This document shows positions 1-7,731 of a stretch of 34,280 nucleotides of DNA, in pieces. A program made the position numbers and the translations under genes. The notes beneath the pieces are model-generated. The model saw only the letters and a list, made by a program, of their open reading frames with translations. It searched no databases and was not told where the DNA came from. Origin of the DNA: an uncultured Bacteroidota bacterium (GTDB lineage: Bacteria; Bacteroidota; Bacteroidia; Bacteroidales; UBA12481); assembly GCA_903919925.1 (NCBI GenBank), contig CAIXKO010000748.1, forward strand, positions 1-34,280. The letters run 5' to 3'. Each line of letters opens with the position of its first letter. Position 1 is the first letter of the stretch.

Positions 1-672
1 ATAATGGATAAAAATATATCCGATAATAATACCACCTGATGCATAATAAAGATATGGCTTCTTAAAAACAATACCTGATAATTTGTTTTCCTTTAAATAG
101 TAAAATAATTGAATGCCAAATAGGATAATAACCGAAACTAATGCCATATCCGAAACCCAAACAACTAAAATGGTGATTAAGATTATTATCAGTAACATGA
201 GATTCATGACAACTGAATTCTGCCTGATCCTTTCCTTAGTAAACAAAGTCAGCAGATAACAAACAATGGCAATCAGGCTATAATGAATCCCAAAATAAAA
301 CTGAGTGACATCAATTAAATGCATCGGCGGAAAGAACCAGACCATCGCAAATACTATTTTATAGAAAAGCGATTTCAGAAATGTCGAAAAAGCTAAAAAT
401 CCTGCCAGCAATATTCCGTAGTGAGTGATTGATTCCGAGACTAATGCAGAGAGACCAAAAATCTTAAAAGGAATTTGCCCGATTAATGGAATAAGGCTGC
501 CCAGCCGGTCCTGGCCCCAGAAATACAGATCGTGCGGCAGCTTAAAATAGTGTACCATTAATATTGAAATGGCATTATCCGAATTTAAAGCTGGATAAAA
601 TAATGAGGAATAAAAATAAAATGACAATAAAAATATGAATGCAATAATTGCGTAATATAATATCTTTTTCAT
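1..672 (-). CDS. Polytopic membrane protein, GT-C glycosyltransferase-like (partial)
   Basis: An open frame runs from an ATG at 672 leftwards off the window, giving 224 residues without a stop. The start MKKILYYAIIAFIFLLSFYF is a signal-anchor helix. It is followed by a short loop with LNSDNAISILM and LPHDLYFWGQDR, then at least four more hydrophobic segments. An acidic residue in the first extracytoplasmic loop after the first helix is the usual layout of GT-C fold transferases (PMT/ArnT-like enzymes that use lipid-linked sugars), so D32 of NSDNA is a candidate catalytic residue. This is inferred from layout. The C-terminal half is missing and no donor or acceptor can be named. The gene is divergent from the AbiE module and shares its AT-rich composition, so it may belong to an accessory surface-polysaccharide or protein-glycosylation region to the left. 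Confidence 0.6.
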   Translation of the reverse strand, partial: MKKILYYAIIAFIFLLSFYFYSSLFYPALNSDNAISILMVHYFKLPHDLYFWGQDRLGSLIPLIGQIPFKIFGLSALVSESITHYGILLAGFLAFSTFLKSLFYKIVFAMVWFFPPMHLIDVTQFYFGIHYSLIAIVCYLLTLFTKERIRQNSVVMNLMLLIIILITILVVWVSDMALVSVIILFGIQLFYYLKENKLSGIVFKKPYLYYASGGIIIGYIFIHY

Positions 673-762
673 TTTACCATACTGGTCTGCAAATTTAGCC
701 AATCGCGTTGAGTTGACAATGCCGGGTTCTTACGATTTTTTCGGGAATAAGAGATTATTCTC

Positions 763-770
763 TATCTTTG
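763..770 (+). promoter_or_regulatory. -7 promoter element (TAnnTTTG) of the AbiE module
   Basis: TATCTTTG matches the Bacteroidota -7 consensus TAnnTTTG and ends 25 bases before the ATG at 796. The T-run at 736-740 is only a weak -33 candidate. No Shine-Dalgarno sequence is visible before the ATG. Confidence 0.45.
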
Positions 771-795
771 TGAACTGATCATCTGAAATATTGAC

Positions 796-1383
796 ATGTT
801 AAGTTCACCAAATAAATCGAATAATCTTATTTTAGCTGTATATCAGGATTATAGAACTGTATATCGATTGAGAGATATTGCTTTGCTGCTGGGTGAGGAT
901 AATTTCGTGTCAATCAACCAAAAACTAAATTATTACGTACATACCGGCAAGCTGCAAAACCCTCGTAAAGGAATTTATACCAAACAGGATTACAACCCGG
1001 AGGAAATGGCTTGCGTTCTCTATTCACCATCCTATATATCAATGGATTATGTATTGCAAAAGGCAGGAATAACTTTTCAATATGATTCTCGTATAACCGT
1101 GGCTACCTATTTAAGCCGGAGCATTGAAGTAGGCAACCAAGCATACGGTTTTCATAAAATAAAAGGTGATGTGTTAGTAAATACTATGGGTATTATCAGG
1201 CAAAAAAACCATATCAATATAGCTTGTCCCGAAAGAGCCTTCTTAGATCAGCTTTATCTGTATCCAAACTATTTTTTTGACAGCATAAATCCATTAAGCA
1301 AAGAACTGGTATATCAGCTTTTAACAATGTATCAATCAAACGAAATGACCAAAAGGGTTAATAAAATTTTTCAAGATGTTTGA
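796..1383 (+). CDS. AbiEi-type antitoxin of a type IV toxin-antitoxin system
   Basis: This 195-residue protein resembles the type IV antitoxin AbiEi family. An N-terminal winged-helix-like part (about 10-75, with RDIALLLGEDNFVSINQKLN and the GKLQNPRKGIYTK wing) is followed by a C-terminal domain that includes the family-like SPSYISMDYVLQKAG and CPERAFLDQLYL stretches. In characterised systems AbiEi binds its own promoter and represses it, and it counteracts AbiEii without stable toxin-antitoxin contact. The gene starts at an ATG about 25 bases after a TAnnTTTG element and overlaps the toxin gene by 8 bases, which suggests translational coupling. The DNA is visibly AT-richer than the core genes from 2112 on, which fits acquisition by transfer. 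The family call is from motif and gene-pair recognition, not alignment. Confidence 0.8.
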   Translation: MLSSPNKSNNLILAVYQDYRTVYRLRDIALLLGEDNFVSINQKLNYYVHTGKLQNPRKGIYTKQDYNPEEMACVLYSPSYISMDYVLQKAGITFQYDSRITVATYLSRSIEVGNQAYGFHKIKGDVLVNTMGIIRQKNHINIACPERAFLDQLYLYPNYFFDSINPLSKELVYQLLTMYQSNEMTKRVNKIFQDV

Positions 1384-2074
1384 TATTAACAAACATCGGT
1401 TTTACCTGGTTCGAATACTGAAAGATATTTTCACGGATATTGAACTTGCCGGTTGCTTAGGATTCAAAGGAGGAACCGCCCAGATGTTCTTTTATGATTT
1501 GCCTCGGTTCTCGGTCGATCTGGATTTCAATCTGGTTGTTGCAGGTAAAGAGGAACTGGTTTTAAAAAAAATCAAGAAGATTCTGCTCAAATACGGGGCG
1601 CTGTTTGACGAAGCTCAAAAATTTTACGGTCCTATTCTTGTCTTGGATTATGGCATTGGTGATCGCAAATTAAAGGTTGAGATTTCAAACCGGATTTTTA
1701 ATGACAAATATGAGATTAGGAATCTTTTAGGGATCAATATCGTGGTAATGGTTTCCGCTGATATGTTTGCCCATAAGCTTTGTGCACTGCTTGATAGAAG
1801 CACAATTGCAAACCGTGATATATTTGATTGCTGGTTTTTTATGCAGAAACAAACCTCTGTTAATCCTCGAATTATTGAGGCCCGCATGAATATGAGTTTA
1901 TCAGATTATCTTCAAAAGTGTATAGAAATCCTGGAGTCCAAACCCAGTAAAGGATTATTAGTTGGGATGGGTGAGTTAATGGATGAGGGGATGAAGAATT
2001 TTGCGAGAACAAAGTTGCTTTCCGAAACTATTGGGTTAATGAAATTCTATAAAGAATTCCCTATTCTTGCCTAA
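1376..2074 (+). CDS. AbiEii/AbiGii-type nucleotidyltransferase toxin
   Basis: This 232-residue protein has the hallmarks of the AbiEii/AbiGii (DUF1814) nucleotidyltransferases. GFKGGTAQMFF contains the GG[ST] motif, RFSVDLDFNL supplies the paired metal-binding aspartates, DRKLKVEIS is the third strand motif, and FAHKLCALLDRSTIANRDIF is the KxxAxxxR...RDxxD helix region. Relatives block growth, in some cases by adding nucleotides to tRNA acceptor ends, and protect against phage by abortive infection. All the catalytic motifs are present, so the toxin looks intact. The start codon lies inside the 3' end of the antitoxin gene in another frame. The cell target of this copy cannot be read from the sequence. 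Confidence 0.85.
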   Translation: MFDINKHRFYLVRILKDIFTDIELAGCLGFKGGTAQMFFYDLPRFSVDLDFNLVVAGKEELVLKKIKKILLKYGALFDEAQKFYGPILVLDYGIGDRKLKVEISNRIFNDKYEIRNLLGINIVVMVSADMFAHKLCALLDRSTIANRDIFDCWFFMQKQTSVNPRIIEARMNMSLSDYLQKCIEILESKPSKGLLVGMGELMDEGMKNFARTKLLSETIGLMKFYKEFPILA

Positions 2075-2097
2075 TCAAGGCCAGATATACTTTTCAC

Positions 2098-2105
2098 TAT
2101 CTTTA
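2098..2105 (+). promoter_or_regulatory. Possible -7 promoter element just before mqnA
   Basis: TATCTTTA differs from TAnnTTTG only in the last base and ends 6 bases before the mqnA ATG. If used, transcription would begin at or next to the start codon, giving a nearly leaderless mRNA. No good -33 element was found at the expected distance. Confidence 0.35.
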
Positions 2106-2111
2106 CCCCCC

Positions 2112-2861
2112 ATGAAAATCTCCGTTGTCAGCTATCTGAACTCGGCACCATTGGTTTATGGGATCCAGCATTCACCCGATCTGGCTGATTGTTCTGTAAG
2201 CCTGGATGTTCCTGCAACAGGTGCCTCAAAACTTGCATCCGGTGAGGCGGATATTGCCCTGGTTCCGGTGGGTGCCTTTTCGGAGCCGGGCCAGGTGCAA
2301 TGGGTCGGAAATTTCTGCATAGGCGTGGAAGGGCCCGTGCGTACGGTTTGCCTGTTCTCGGAGGTTCCACTGAGCAAAATCAAAAGGATTTATCTCGATC
2401 CCCACAGCCGTACCAGCGTGCAATTGATCAGAATACTTGCCCATAACCACTGGAACCTGAACCCGGAATTTATTCCGGCCTCAGTAGGCTTTGAAACAAG
2501 CTCGATTAAAGGGGAATCGGCTGGTGTTTGTATCGGCGATAAAGTTTTTGGCATCGAAGGCCGCTATCCTTTTTGTTACGATCTCGCTCAGGAGTGGATT
2601 CTCTATTCAGGATTACCTTTTGTTTTTGCCGCTTGGGCTGTTACCAGGCCGGTTGATCCTGAAATGATTACAAAGCTCGACCAGGCTCAGGCCAGGGGGA
2701 TAAAAGCAATCCCGGACATTGCCCGGGATTGGAGTTTGAAAATGAATTTGCCGGAATCTGACATCCGGGATTACCTTACCCGCAATATTTCTTATCCGTT
2801 TACCAAAGAAAAAAAAGAGGGTATGGAAAAGTTTTTTTCGCTTATTCGGAACCAGTCATGA
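2112..2861 (+). CDS. mqnA: MqnA, chorismate dehydratase of the futalosine menaquinone pathway
   Basis: MqnA converts chorismate to 3-enolpyruvylbenzoate, the first committed step of the futalosine route to menaquinone. The protein opens with ISVVSYLNSAPLVYG, the typical start of the family (PF02621, a periplasmic-binding-protein-like fold). SGEADIALVPVGAF and a conserved-looking IYLDPHSRTSVQL stretch follow. I chose the ATG at 2112 (249 residues). An in-frame ATG at 2067 would add 15 unrelated residues, overlap the toxin gene and place a probable -7 promoter element inside the coding region. There is no signal peptide, so it should be cytosolic. No other mqn gene lies in the window. The last 20 bases overlap the 3' end of the convergent pfkA gene. 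Confidence 0.9.
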   Translation: MKISVVSYLNSAPLVYGIQHSPDLADCSVSLDVPATGASKLASGEADIALVPVGAFSEPGQVQWVGNFCIGVEGPVRTVCLFSEVPLSKIKRIYLDPHSRTSVQLIRILAHNHWNLNPEFIPASVGFETSSIKGESAGVCIGDKVFGIEGRYPFCYDLAQEWILYSGLPFVFAAWAVTRPVDPEMITKLDQAQARGIKAIPDIARDWSLKMNLPESDIRDYLTRNISYPFTKEKKEGMEKFFSLIRNQS

Positions 2862-4038
2862 TAAACAGTGGTTTGAAATCAAAAGCATTGTATTTCGGCC
2901 TTAACCGGTCAGTGTTGTAATGCTTCTCAATATCAACCAGTTTCTTGGTAGAGGTCACCACATCAAGCGGTGCATTATCATAACGGCCATTCTTCAAAAT
3001 AACCAGGCGGCCGTGAATTCCCTTAAGAATCAGGTCGAGAGCCAGGTTCCCGAATGCCATCGGAACAATCGAATCTAATGCATCAGGATCACCACCGCGA
3101 ACCAGATACCCCAGGTTCTGGTTGATGATGTTGATTTTCTTGCCATCATTGTAACCGGCGGTGCGGTCCTTAATCAGGTTGCCAACGGTTAATCCGATAC
3201 CACCCAGTTTAGCATGCCCAAACATGTCCTTCTCGTTATCCATGAAACTCATGTTTTCGAGTCCTTCAAAAGTTGCGCCTTCAGAAATCAGGCAGATAGA
3301 GTATTTTGAAGGATTATGGTTGCGGTCAAATACCAGTAATTCAGTCAACCGATCGATGTTAAATTTGTGCTCAGGAATAACACACCGGTGAGCAGCTCCG
3401 GCCATGGTTGGCAGCATAGCGGTATAACCTGCATATCTTCCAAACACTTCGATAATAAGGATCCTCTCGTGCGATCCGGCGCTGGTACGTAAGGTGTTTA
3501 CCAGGTGAATGGTGCGGGTAACACAAGTCGAAAAGCCGATGCAATAATCCGTTCCCGGAACATCATTGTCCATCGTTTTTGGAATAGCAACCACTTTCAA
3601 ACCTTCACTGTACAAACGAACGGCATAGCTTAGCGTATCATCGCCCCCGATAGGAATGAGATAATCAACTCCCAGCCATTCAAGGTTCTTGATGATTTCA
3701 GGTGTAAGGTCGTTACTTTCAGCATTATAACTATCTCTTAGATGTTCGGGTACTGCAACCTTTGGCATGTGGCTCGGACGTGTTCTGGAACTATGTAAAA
3801 ATGTTCCCCCGGTGCGCCCGGCCCTGTTTACAACCTCTTCAGTTAAGGTGATGAAATTGTTGCTGTTATCATATTTTTTATCTCTTACCATTTCGGTAAT
3901 CCCTGCCCAGCCACGGCGCAGGCCGATTACCTCATAACCCTCGCGTAAAGCCCTGATGGTTACTGCACGAATGGCAGGGTTTAATCCGGGAACATCTCCT
4001 CCTCCGGTTAAAATCGCAATTGTACCTCTCTTTTTCAT
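2842..4038 (-). CDS. pfkA: 6-phosphofructokinase, predicted pyrophosphate-dependent
   Basis: This glycolytic enzyme phosphorylates fructose 6-phosphate. It is 398 residues long, starting with IAILTGGGDVPGLNPAIR, the nucleotide/phosphate-binding loop of the PFK superfamily. Two positions suggest the phosphoryl donor. GGDDT (131-135) has Asp134 where ATP enzymes have Gly104 (E. coli numbering), and PKTMDND (153-159) has Lys154 where ATP enzymes have Gly124. Asp plus Lys at these sites is the known signature of PPi-dependent PFKs, so reversible PPi use is predicted. The catalytic base is D157. The ATG at 4038 is followed by MKKRGTI, as usual for the family. The gene probably has its own promoter (-7 element at 4109-4116) and overlaps convergent mqnA by 20 bases. 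Confidence 0.9.
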   Translation of the reverse strand: MKKRGTIAILTGGGDVPGLNPAIRAVTIRALREGYEVIGLRRGWAGITEMVRDKKYDNSNNFITLTEEVVNRAGRTGGTFLHSSRTRPSHMPKVAVPEHLRDSYNAESNDLTPEIIKNLEWLGVDYLIPIGGDDTLSYAVRLYSEGLKVVAIPKTMDNDVPGTDYCIGFSTCVTRTIHLVNTLRTSAGSHERILIIEVFGRYAGYTAMLPTMAGAAHRCVIPEHKFNIDRLTELLVFDRNHNPSKYSICLISEGATFEGLENMSFMDNEKDMFGHAKLGGIGLTVGNLIKDRTAGYNDGKKINIINQNLGYLVRGGDPDALDSIVPMAFGNLALDLILKGIHGRLVILKNGRYDNAPLDVVTSTKKLVDIEKHYNTDRLRPKYNAFDFKPLFIMTGSE

Positions 4039-4108
4039 AATAATTCTTTATGATTTGACATTATTCGCTGCCGGTTTGCAGGTTCCTCCAACAACCGGCT
4101 TCGGCGCG

Positions 4109-4116
4109 CAAAATTA
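4109..4116 (-). promoter_or_regulatory. -7 promoter element of pfkA
   Basis: On the minus strand this reads TAATTTTG, a full match to TAnnTTTG. It ends about 70 bases before the pfkA ATG, giving a leader of roughly 60 bases. The -33 region is T-rich but has no clear TTTG at the ideal spacing. Confidence 0.45.
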
Positions 4117-4140
4117 GTAAAAAACAACGATTCGTTTTAG

Positions 4141-4148
4141 TACCTTTA
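4141..4148 (+). promoter_or_regulatory. Possible -7 promoter element of the nfeD-family gene
   Basis: TACCTTTA is one base off TAnnTTTG and lies 31 bases before the ATG at 4180, in the 141-base gap shared with the divergent pfkA promoter. The -33 region is weak. Confidence 0.35.
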
Positions 4149-4179
4149 CTTCCAATTATATGATTTTTACTGTCCTGCC

Positions 4180-5562
4180 ATGAAATGGAGATATTTGAAT
4201 TTATTCGCTTTAATTGCCTTAAGCATTGCAACTTATGCGGCACCTAAGCAAAAGGTGTTCGTTTTTGACATGAACAGGGAAGTGGATAAGGGGTTGTGGA
4301 GGATTACTCAAAAAGCCTTCGGACAATCAGAATTGTGGAGCGCTGATCTGGTCATTATCAGAATGAATACTTATGGAGGCCTGGTTGATGTGGCCGATTC
4401 TATCCGCACAAAAATTCTCTATTACCCAAAGCCGGTATGGGTGTTTATCGATAACAATGCTGCCTCTGCCGGATCGCTGATTTCCATTGCCTGCGATAGT
4501 ATTTATATGAGGCCCGGTGCCAATATTGGCGCTGCTACCGTAGTTAACCAGTCGGGGCAGGTTGTACCCGATAAGTACCAGTCCTATATGCGTGCCACCA
4601 TGCGATCCACCGCCGAAGCTCACGGAAAGGATACGCTCATTTCCGGAACCGATACCACTTTTACCTGGCACCGTGACCCACGGATTGCAGAGGCTATGGT
4701 TGACCCCTCCATATATATTGCGGGTCTGATCGATACCGGAAAGGTGCTCACCATGACTACCCAGGAAGCAATCCGCTGGAAATACTGCGATGGAGATGCC
4801 GAATCGATCCCTGATCTTCTTAAAAAACAAGGAATTACTGATTACGTCTTAAAAGAGTATAAGCTGTCCGCCTTCGAAAAATTCATGGCTTTTTTGTTGA
4901 GCCCGATCGTTCAGGGTATATTGATTCTTATGATTATTGGCGGTATATTCTTTGAAATTCAGACTCCCGGAATCGGACTGGCGCTTATAGTTGCCATCAC
5001 TGGTGCAGTTCTTTATTTTGCTCCATTGTATATCGATGGATTGGCTGAGCATTGGGAAATCATCATTTTTATTATCGGGATCATTCTCCTGCTTTTGGAA
5101 ATTTTCGTTATTCCTGGATTCGGTATTGCGGGAATTAGTGGAATTGTATTGATCGTTAGTGGATTAGCGCTTGGATTACTGGCTAATACACAACTGGATT
5201 TTGCAAGGGTGGGGTTGATTGATATCCTGAAATCATTCGGGTTCGTAATCCTTTTTGTTTTTACTGCATTGATCGGTTCGATATGGGTATCGGGTAAAAT
5301 CTTTACAAAAGGACCGTTAAACTGGCTTGCCTTGAATAAAACACAGGAGAAATCTGATGGTTTTACCTCGGCACCGGAGGAAATGCTTAACCTGACAGGA
5401 ATGGAAGGGGAGGCCTATTCAATATTACGGCCATCAGGAAAAGTGTTGATTCAGTGTAGGGTTTACGATGCAATTGCCGAAACATCGTGGATAGAAAAGG
5501 GTTCACCGGTGATCGTTCTGCGCCAGGAGGCCATGCAAATCTACGTCAAACAAATCTTGTAA
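4180..5562 (+). CDS. NfeD-family membrane-bound serine protease (ClpP-class)
   Basis: This 460-residue protein has the full-length NfeD layout. A signal peptide (about 1-20) precedes a ClpP-like periplasmic protease domain, then four to five membrane helices (about 225-375, with FFEIQTPGIG and IFVIPGFGIAG turns), and a C-terminal soluble OB-fold NfeD domain (about 395-460). The Ser-Lys dyad can be placed by comparison with the archaeal PH1510 protease: S96 in NNAASAGSLIS and K132 in VVPDKYQSYM. Relatives cleave hydrophobic C-termini of membrane proteins such as stomatins and help with membrane quality control. No stomatin/flotillin gene, the usual partner, lies next to it here. It is convergent with rplS, and the hairpin at 5579-5598 sits between the two. 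Confidence 0.88.
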   Translation: MKWRYLNLFALIALSIATYAAPKQKVFVFDMNREVDKGLWRITQKAFGQSELWSADLVIIRMNTYGGLVDVADSIRTKILYYPKPVWVFIDNNAASAGSLISIACDSIYMRPGANIGAATVVNQSGQVVPDKYQSYMRATMRSTAEAHGKDTLISGTDTTFTWHRDPRIAEAMVDPSIYIAGLIDTGKVLTMTTQEAIRWKYCDGDAESIPDLLKKQGITDYVLKEYKLSAFEKFMAFLLSPIVQGILILMIIGGIFFEIQTPGIGLALIVAITGAVLYFAPLYIDGLAEHWEIIIFIIGIILLLLEIFVIPGFGIAGISGIVLIVSGLALGLLANTQLDFARVGLIDILKSFGFVILFVFTALIGSIWVSGKIFTKGPLNWLALNKTQEKSDGFTSAPEEMLNLTGMEGEAYSILRPSGKVLIQCRVYDAIAETSWIEKGSPVIVLRQEAMQIYVKQIL

Positions 5563-5570
5563 TTCATCAC

Positions 5571-5598
5571 AAAAAAAAAGACGCACTTTCATGCGTCT
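5571..5598 (-). terminator. Intrinsic terminator of rplS
   Basis: A perfect 7-bp stem, AGACGCA (5579-5585) with TGCGTCT (5592-5598), closes a 6-base loop. On the minus strand it is followed by a run of nine T residues (5571-5579), a classic Rho-independent terminator 21 bases past the rplS stop. On the plus strand the downstream tract (CTCTTCCTTATTCTTT) is weaker but could also help end nfeD transcription. The stem sequence recurs in the repeats at the right end of the window. Confidence 0.85.
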
Positions 5599-5618
5599 CT
5601 TCCTTATTCTTTATCTTA

Positions 5619-5966
5619 TTAGAATCTCTTCTCTTTGATCCTGGCTTTCTTACCAGTTAAGCCACGCAGATAATAGATGCGTGCTCTCCGAACCCGACCA
5701 TGTTTATTCACCTCAATTTTATCGATAAACGGTGAAAACTCAGGAAAGATTCTTTCCACTCCAACACCGCCAGAAATTTTGCGAACAGTAAATGTGGCCG
5801 TTGTTCCTTCTCCACGACGCTGAATAACCACTCCACGGAACATCTGAATCCTCTCCTTGTCCCCTTCCTTGATTTTATAATGTACGGTTATGGTGTCGCC
5901 GGCTTTGAATCCAGGATACTCCTGATGTACCGCAAATTCCTGCTCTGCAATGTGTAATAAGTTCAT
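5619..5966 (-). CDS. rplS: 50S ribosomal protein L19
   Basis: This 115-residue basic protein has the whole L19 signature: [20 protein letters not shown], the [11 protein letters not shown] strand pair, and the tail [21 protein letters not shown]19 sits at the 30S-50S interface. The length is normal for the family and the start at 5966 gives the expected short N-terminus. The gene stands alone between convergent nfeD and the dipeptidase gene upstream. In many bacteria rplS follows trmD, but here trmD is 18 kb away. A strong hairpin plus T-run ends the gene. Confidence 0.97.
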   Translation of the reverse strand: MNLLHIAEQEFAVHQEYPGFKAGDTITVHYKIKEGDKERIQMFRGVVIQRRGEGTTATFTVRKISGGVGVERIFPEFSPFIDKIEVNKHGRVRRARIYYLRGLTGKKARIKEKRF

Positions 5967-6056
5967 TTCGCTAATCTTACTGGTTTGTTACAAAATTGGC
6001 TGCAATATTAGTACTAATTTTATGAATTAGCAAGCCGGATTTCATTTAAAAGCTCT

Positions 6057-7706
6057 TTATTTCTTCGTTTCAACCACTTTCAACCTTTCACCGGCATTTT
6101 CTTTGACCATTTTCTTCCAGGCTTCGGAATATCCAGGCTGATCGGGCCCTACGGCAACTCCGGTACCATTATCCAGAAATTTCCCGTCTTTTTCCTTCTT
6201 TATGTTCCCATCGATAAACTTAACTAGCAAATATTCTGATAGTTCTTTCCATTTATTAAAGGTAATATCGGCTTGCTGGCACGAGTAATCGGTAAGAAAT
6301 TGCCTTGCAAGTTTTTCATCCTTGGCAAAAAGGATCTCAGCCGCTTTATCGATAGCAGGAGTAAAAGTTGCGAATTTGTCGGTTAGTTCTTTCTGAACTT
6401 TGGCAACATCCTTTGCCATATAATTATAGCGTAGGTAACACATGTTCGATACCCGGTTGAAAACCCAGAAAGCCGAGGTTTCCGAATACTTAAGCATACC
6501 GCCGTTGCCCTCTGCAAAGTTTTTGGGTATAGCAAGCATTCCGCAATACATCGGAACGTACTGGGTGGTAGCGGCATCATCAACGCCAAACCATAAGATT
6601 CCACCAATCGGTGCAGGCAACCAGGAACGTGATTCAGCGATAAAAGAGAACCCGGTTTGCTGGGTGCCAATTGCTCTTTCATTGAGATATTTCTGTCCGT
6701 CAACTTCAAAATTCATCGGCCTCCAGCGATATGGACATTCAAAAGCTCCTGCTCCCAGGTCCTTGGTCATATCCATTGGGGTACCTTCATAATGATCGCC
6801 CATATAACCCATTAATTCCTGAGCTGTTACCTTATGGTCAGGCTTAATCCATAACGGCATCGGTTTGCGTGAGTCAATTCCCATCGCATAATCAAGGTAT
6901 TGATCCATCCCTTTGGCAACATGATTGAAAAAAGCGTAAACCCTTGCTTCGCAACCCCTTAATCCACCAAACTCCAGCGGTGCGTATGTATCGCGGAATG
7001 AAAAATCCGCATCTTTTCCATTAAACCATCCCTTTTCCCGGGCAAAAGTGATAACATCCTTGGCGTACATACAGTTTTCCGGGTCATTCAAAGGAAAAGT
7101 TGTTATACGGGCCTGGTTGGCATGTGCGCAAACATACCCATCGGGTACTTTTCTGGCCACATAGAGAATCCCATTCTTGCCCGGTCCTTTCCCGATGATT
7201 TCAAATATCCAAACTTCGTTGGCATCGGATATCGACATGGATTCGCCGGATGAATAATAACCATACTTTTCGCATAAGGCAACAATGGTCTCAATGGCTT
7301 CCCTGGCTGTTTTGGCCCGTTGAAGGGTCATATAAATCAAACTACCATAATCCATAATTGCTGAAGGATTTTGCAACTCGGGCCTGCCCCCGTATGTTGT
7401 TTCTCCAATCGCAAGCTGATACTCATTCATGTTACCGATAACTGAGAAAGTATGAGAAACCTGTGGAATCTTACCTAGATATTTACCAGTGTCCCATTCG
7501 TTCACGTCAGCCATGGTGCCATTGGGCCAGTCTGCGGCAGGCCGGTGATACAACTCTCCATATAATACATGCGAATCGGCTGCATAGCTGATCATTACAG
7601 AACCACTGGCTGATGCTCCCCTGGTTACCAGGAAATTTGTACAGGCAAAGGAACTAATGGTTCCAATGGCCATAAATGTTAAAAAAAGTAAAAGAGATTT
7701 TTTCAT
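6057..7706 (-). CDS. C69-family dipeptidase (Ntn hydrolase)
   Basis: This 549-residue secreted peptidase belongs to family C69 (formerly U34). A signal peptide (about 1-21) is followed directly by Cys22 in SFACTNFLVTRGAS. After cleavage, Cys22 becomes the N-terminal nucleophile typical of Ntn hydrolases. Further family stretches are SYAADSHVLYGELY, GMAI-type core ESMSISDANEVWIFEIIGKG and YVCAHANQARITTF. Family members hydrolyse a wide range of dipeptides, and in Bacteroidota a periplasmic role in using peptides as carbon and nitrogen source is likely. The gene lies 25 bases downstream of the M23 peptidase gene on the same strand, so the two are probably co-transcribed. Confidence 0.9.
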   Translation of the reverse strand: MKKSLLLFLTFMAIGTISSFACTNFLVTRGASASGSVMISYAADSHVLYGELYHRPAADWPNGTMADVNEWDTGKYLGKIPQVSHTFSVIGNMNEYQLAIGETTYGGRPELQNPSAIMDYGSLIYMTLQRAKTAREAIETIVALCEKYGYYSSGESMSISDANEVWIFEIIGKGPGKNGILYVARKVPDGYVCAHANQARITTFPLNDPENCMYAKDVITFAREKGWFNGKDADFSFRDTYAPLEFGGLRGCEARVYAFFNHVAKGMDQYLDYAMGIDSRKPMPLWIKPDHKVTAQELMGYMGDHYEGTPMDMTKDLGAGAFECPYRWRPMNFEVDGQKYLNERAIGTQQTGFSFIAESRSWLPAPIGGILWFGVDDAATTQYVPMYCGMLAIPKNFAEGNGGMLKYSETSAFWVFNRVSNMCYLRYNYMAKDVAKVQKELTDKFATFTPAIDKAAEILFAKDEKLARQFLTDYSCQQADITFNKWKELSEYLLVKFIDGNIKKEKDGKFLDNGTGVAVGPDQPGYSEAWKKMVKENAGERLKVVETKK

Positions 7707-7731
7707 GGTGTATTGAAATTAAAGTATTTAT

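Noticed and set aside
2067-2111. Upstream in-frame ATG for mqnA
   Set aside because: It would add 15 residues without family similarity, overlap the AbiEii gene and include a probable promoter element; the family begins at MKISVVSYLN.
4327-4830. Minus-strand open frame of 167 codons within the nfeD-family gene
   Set aside because: It is antisense to the catalytic domain of a well-supported protease and resembles no known family.
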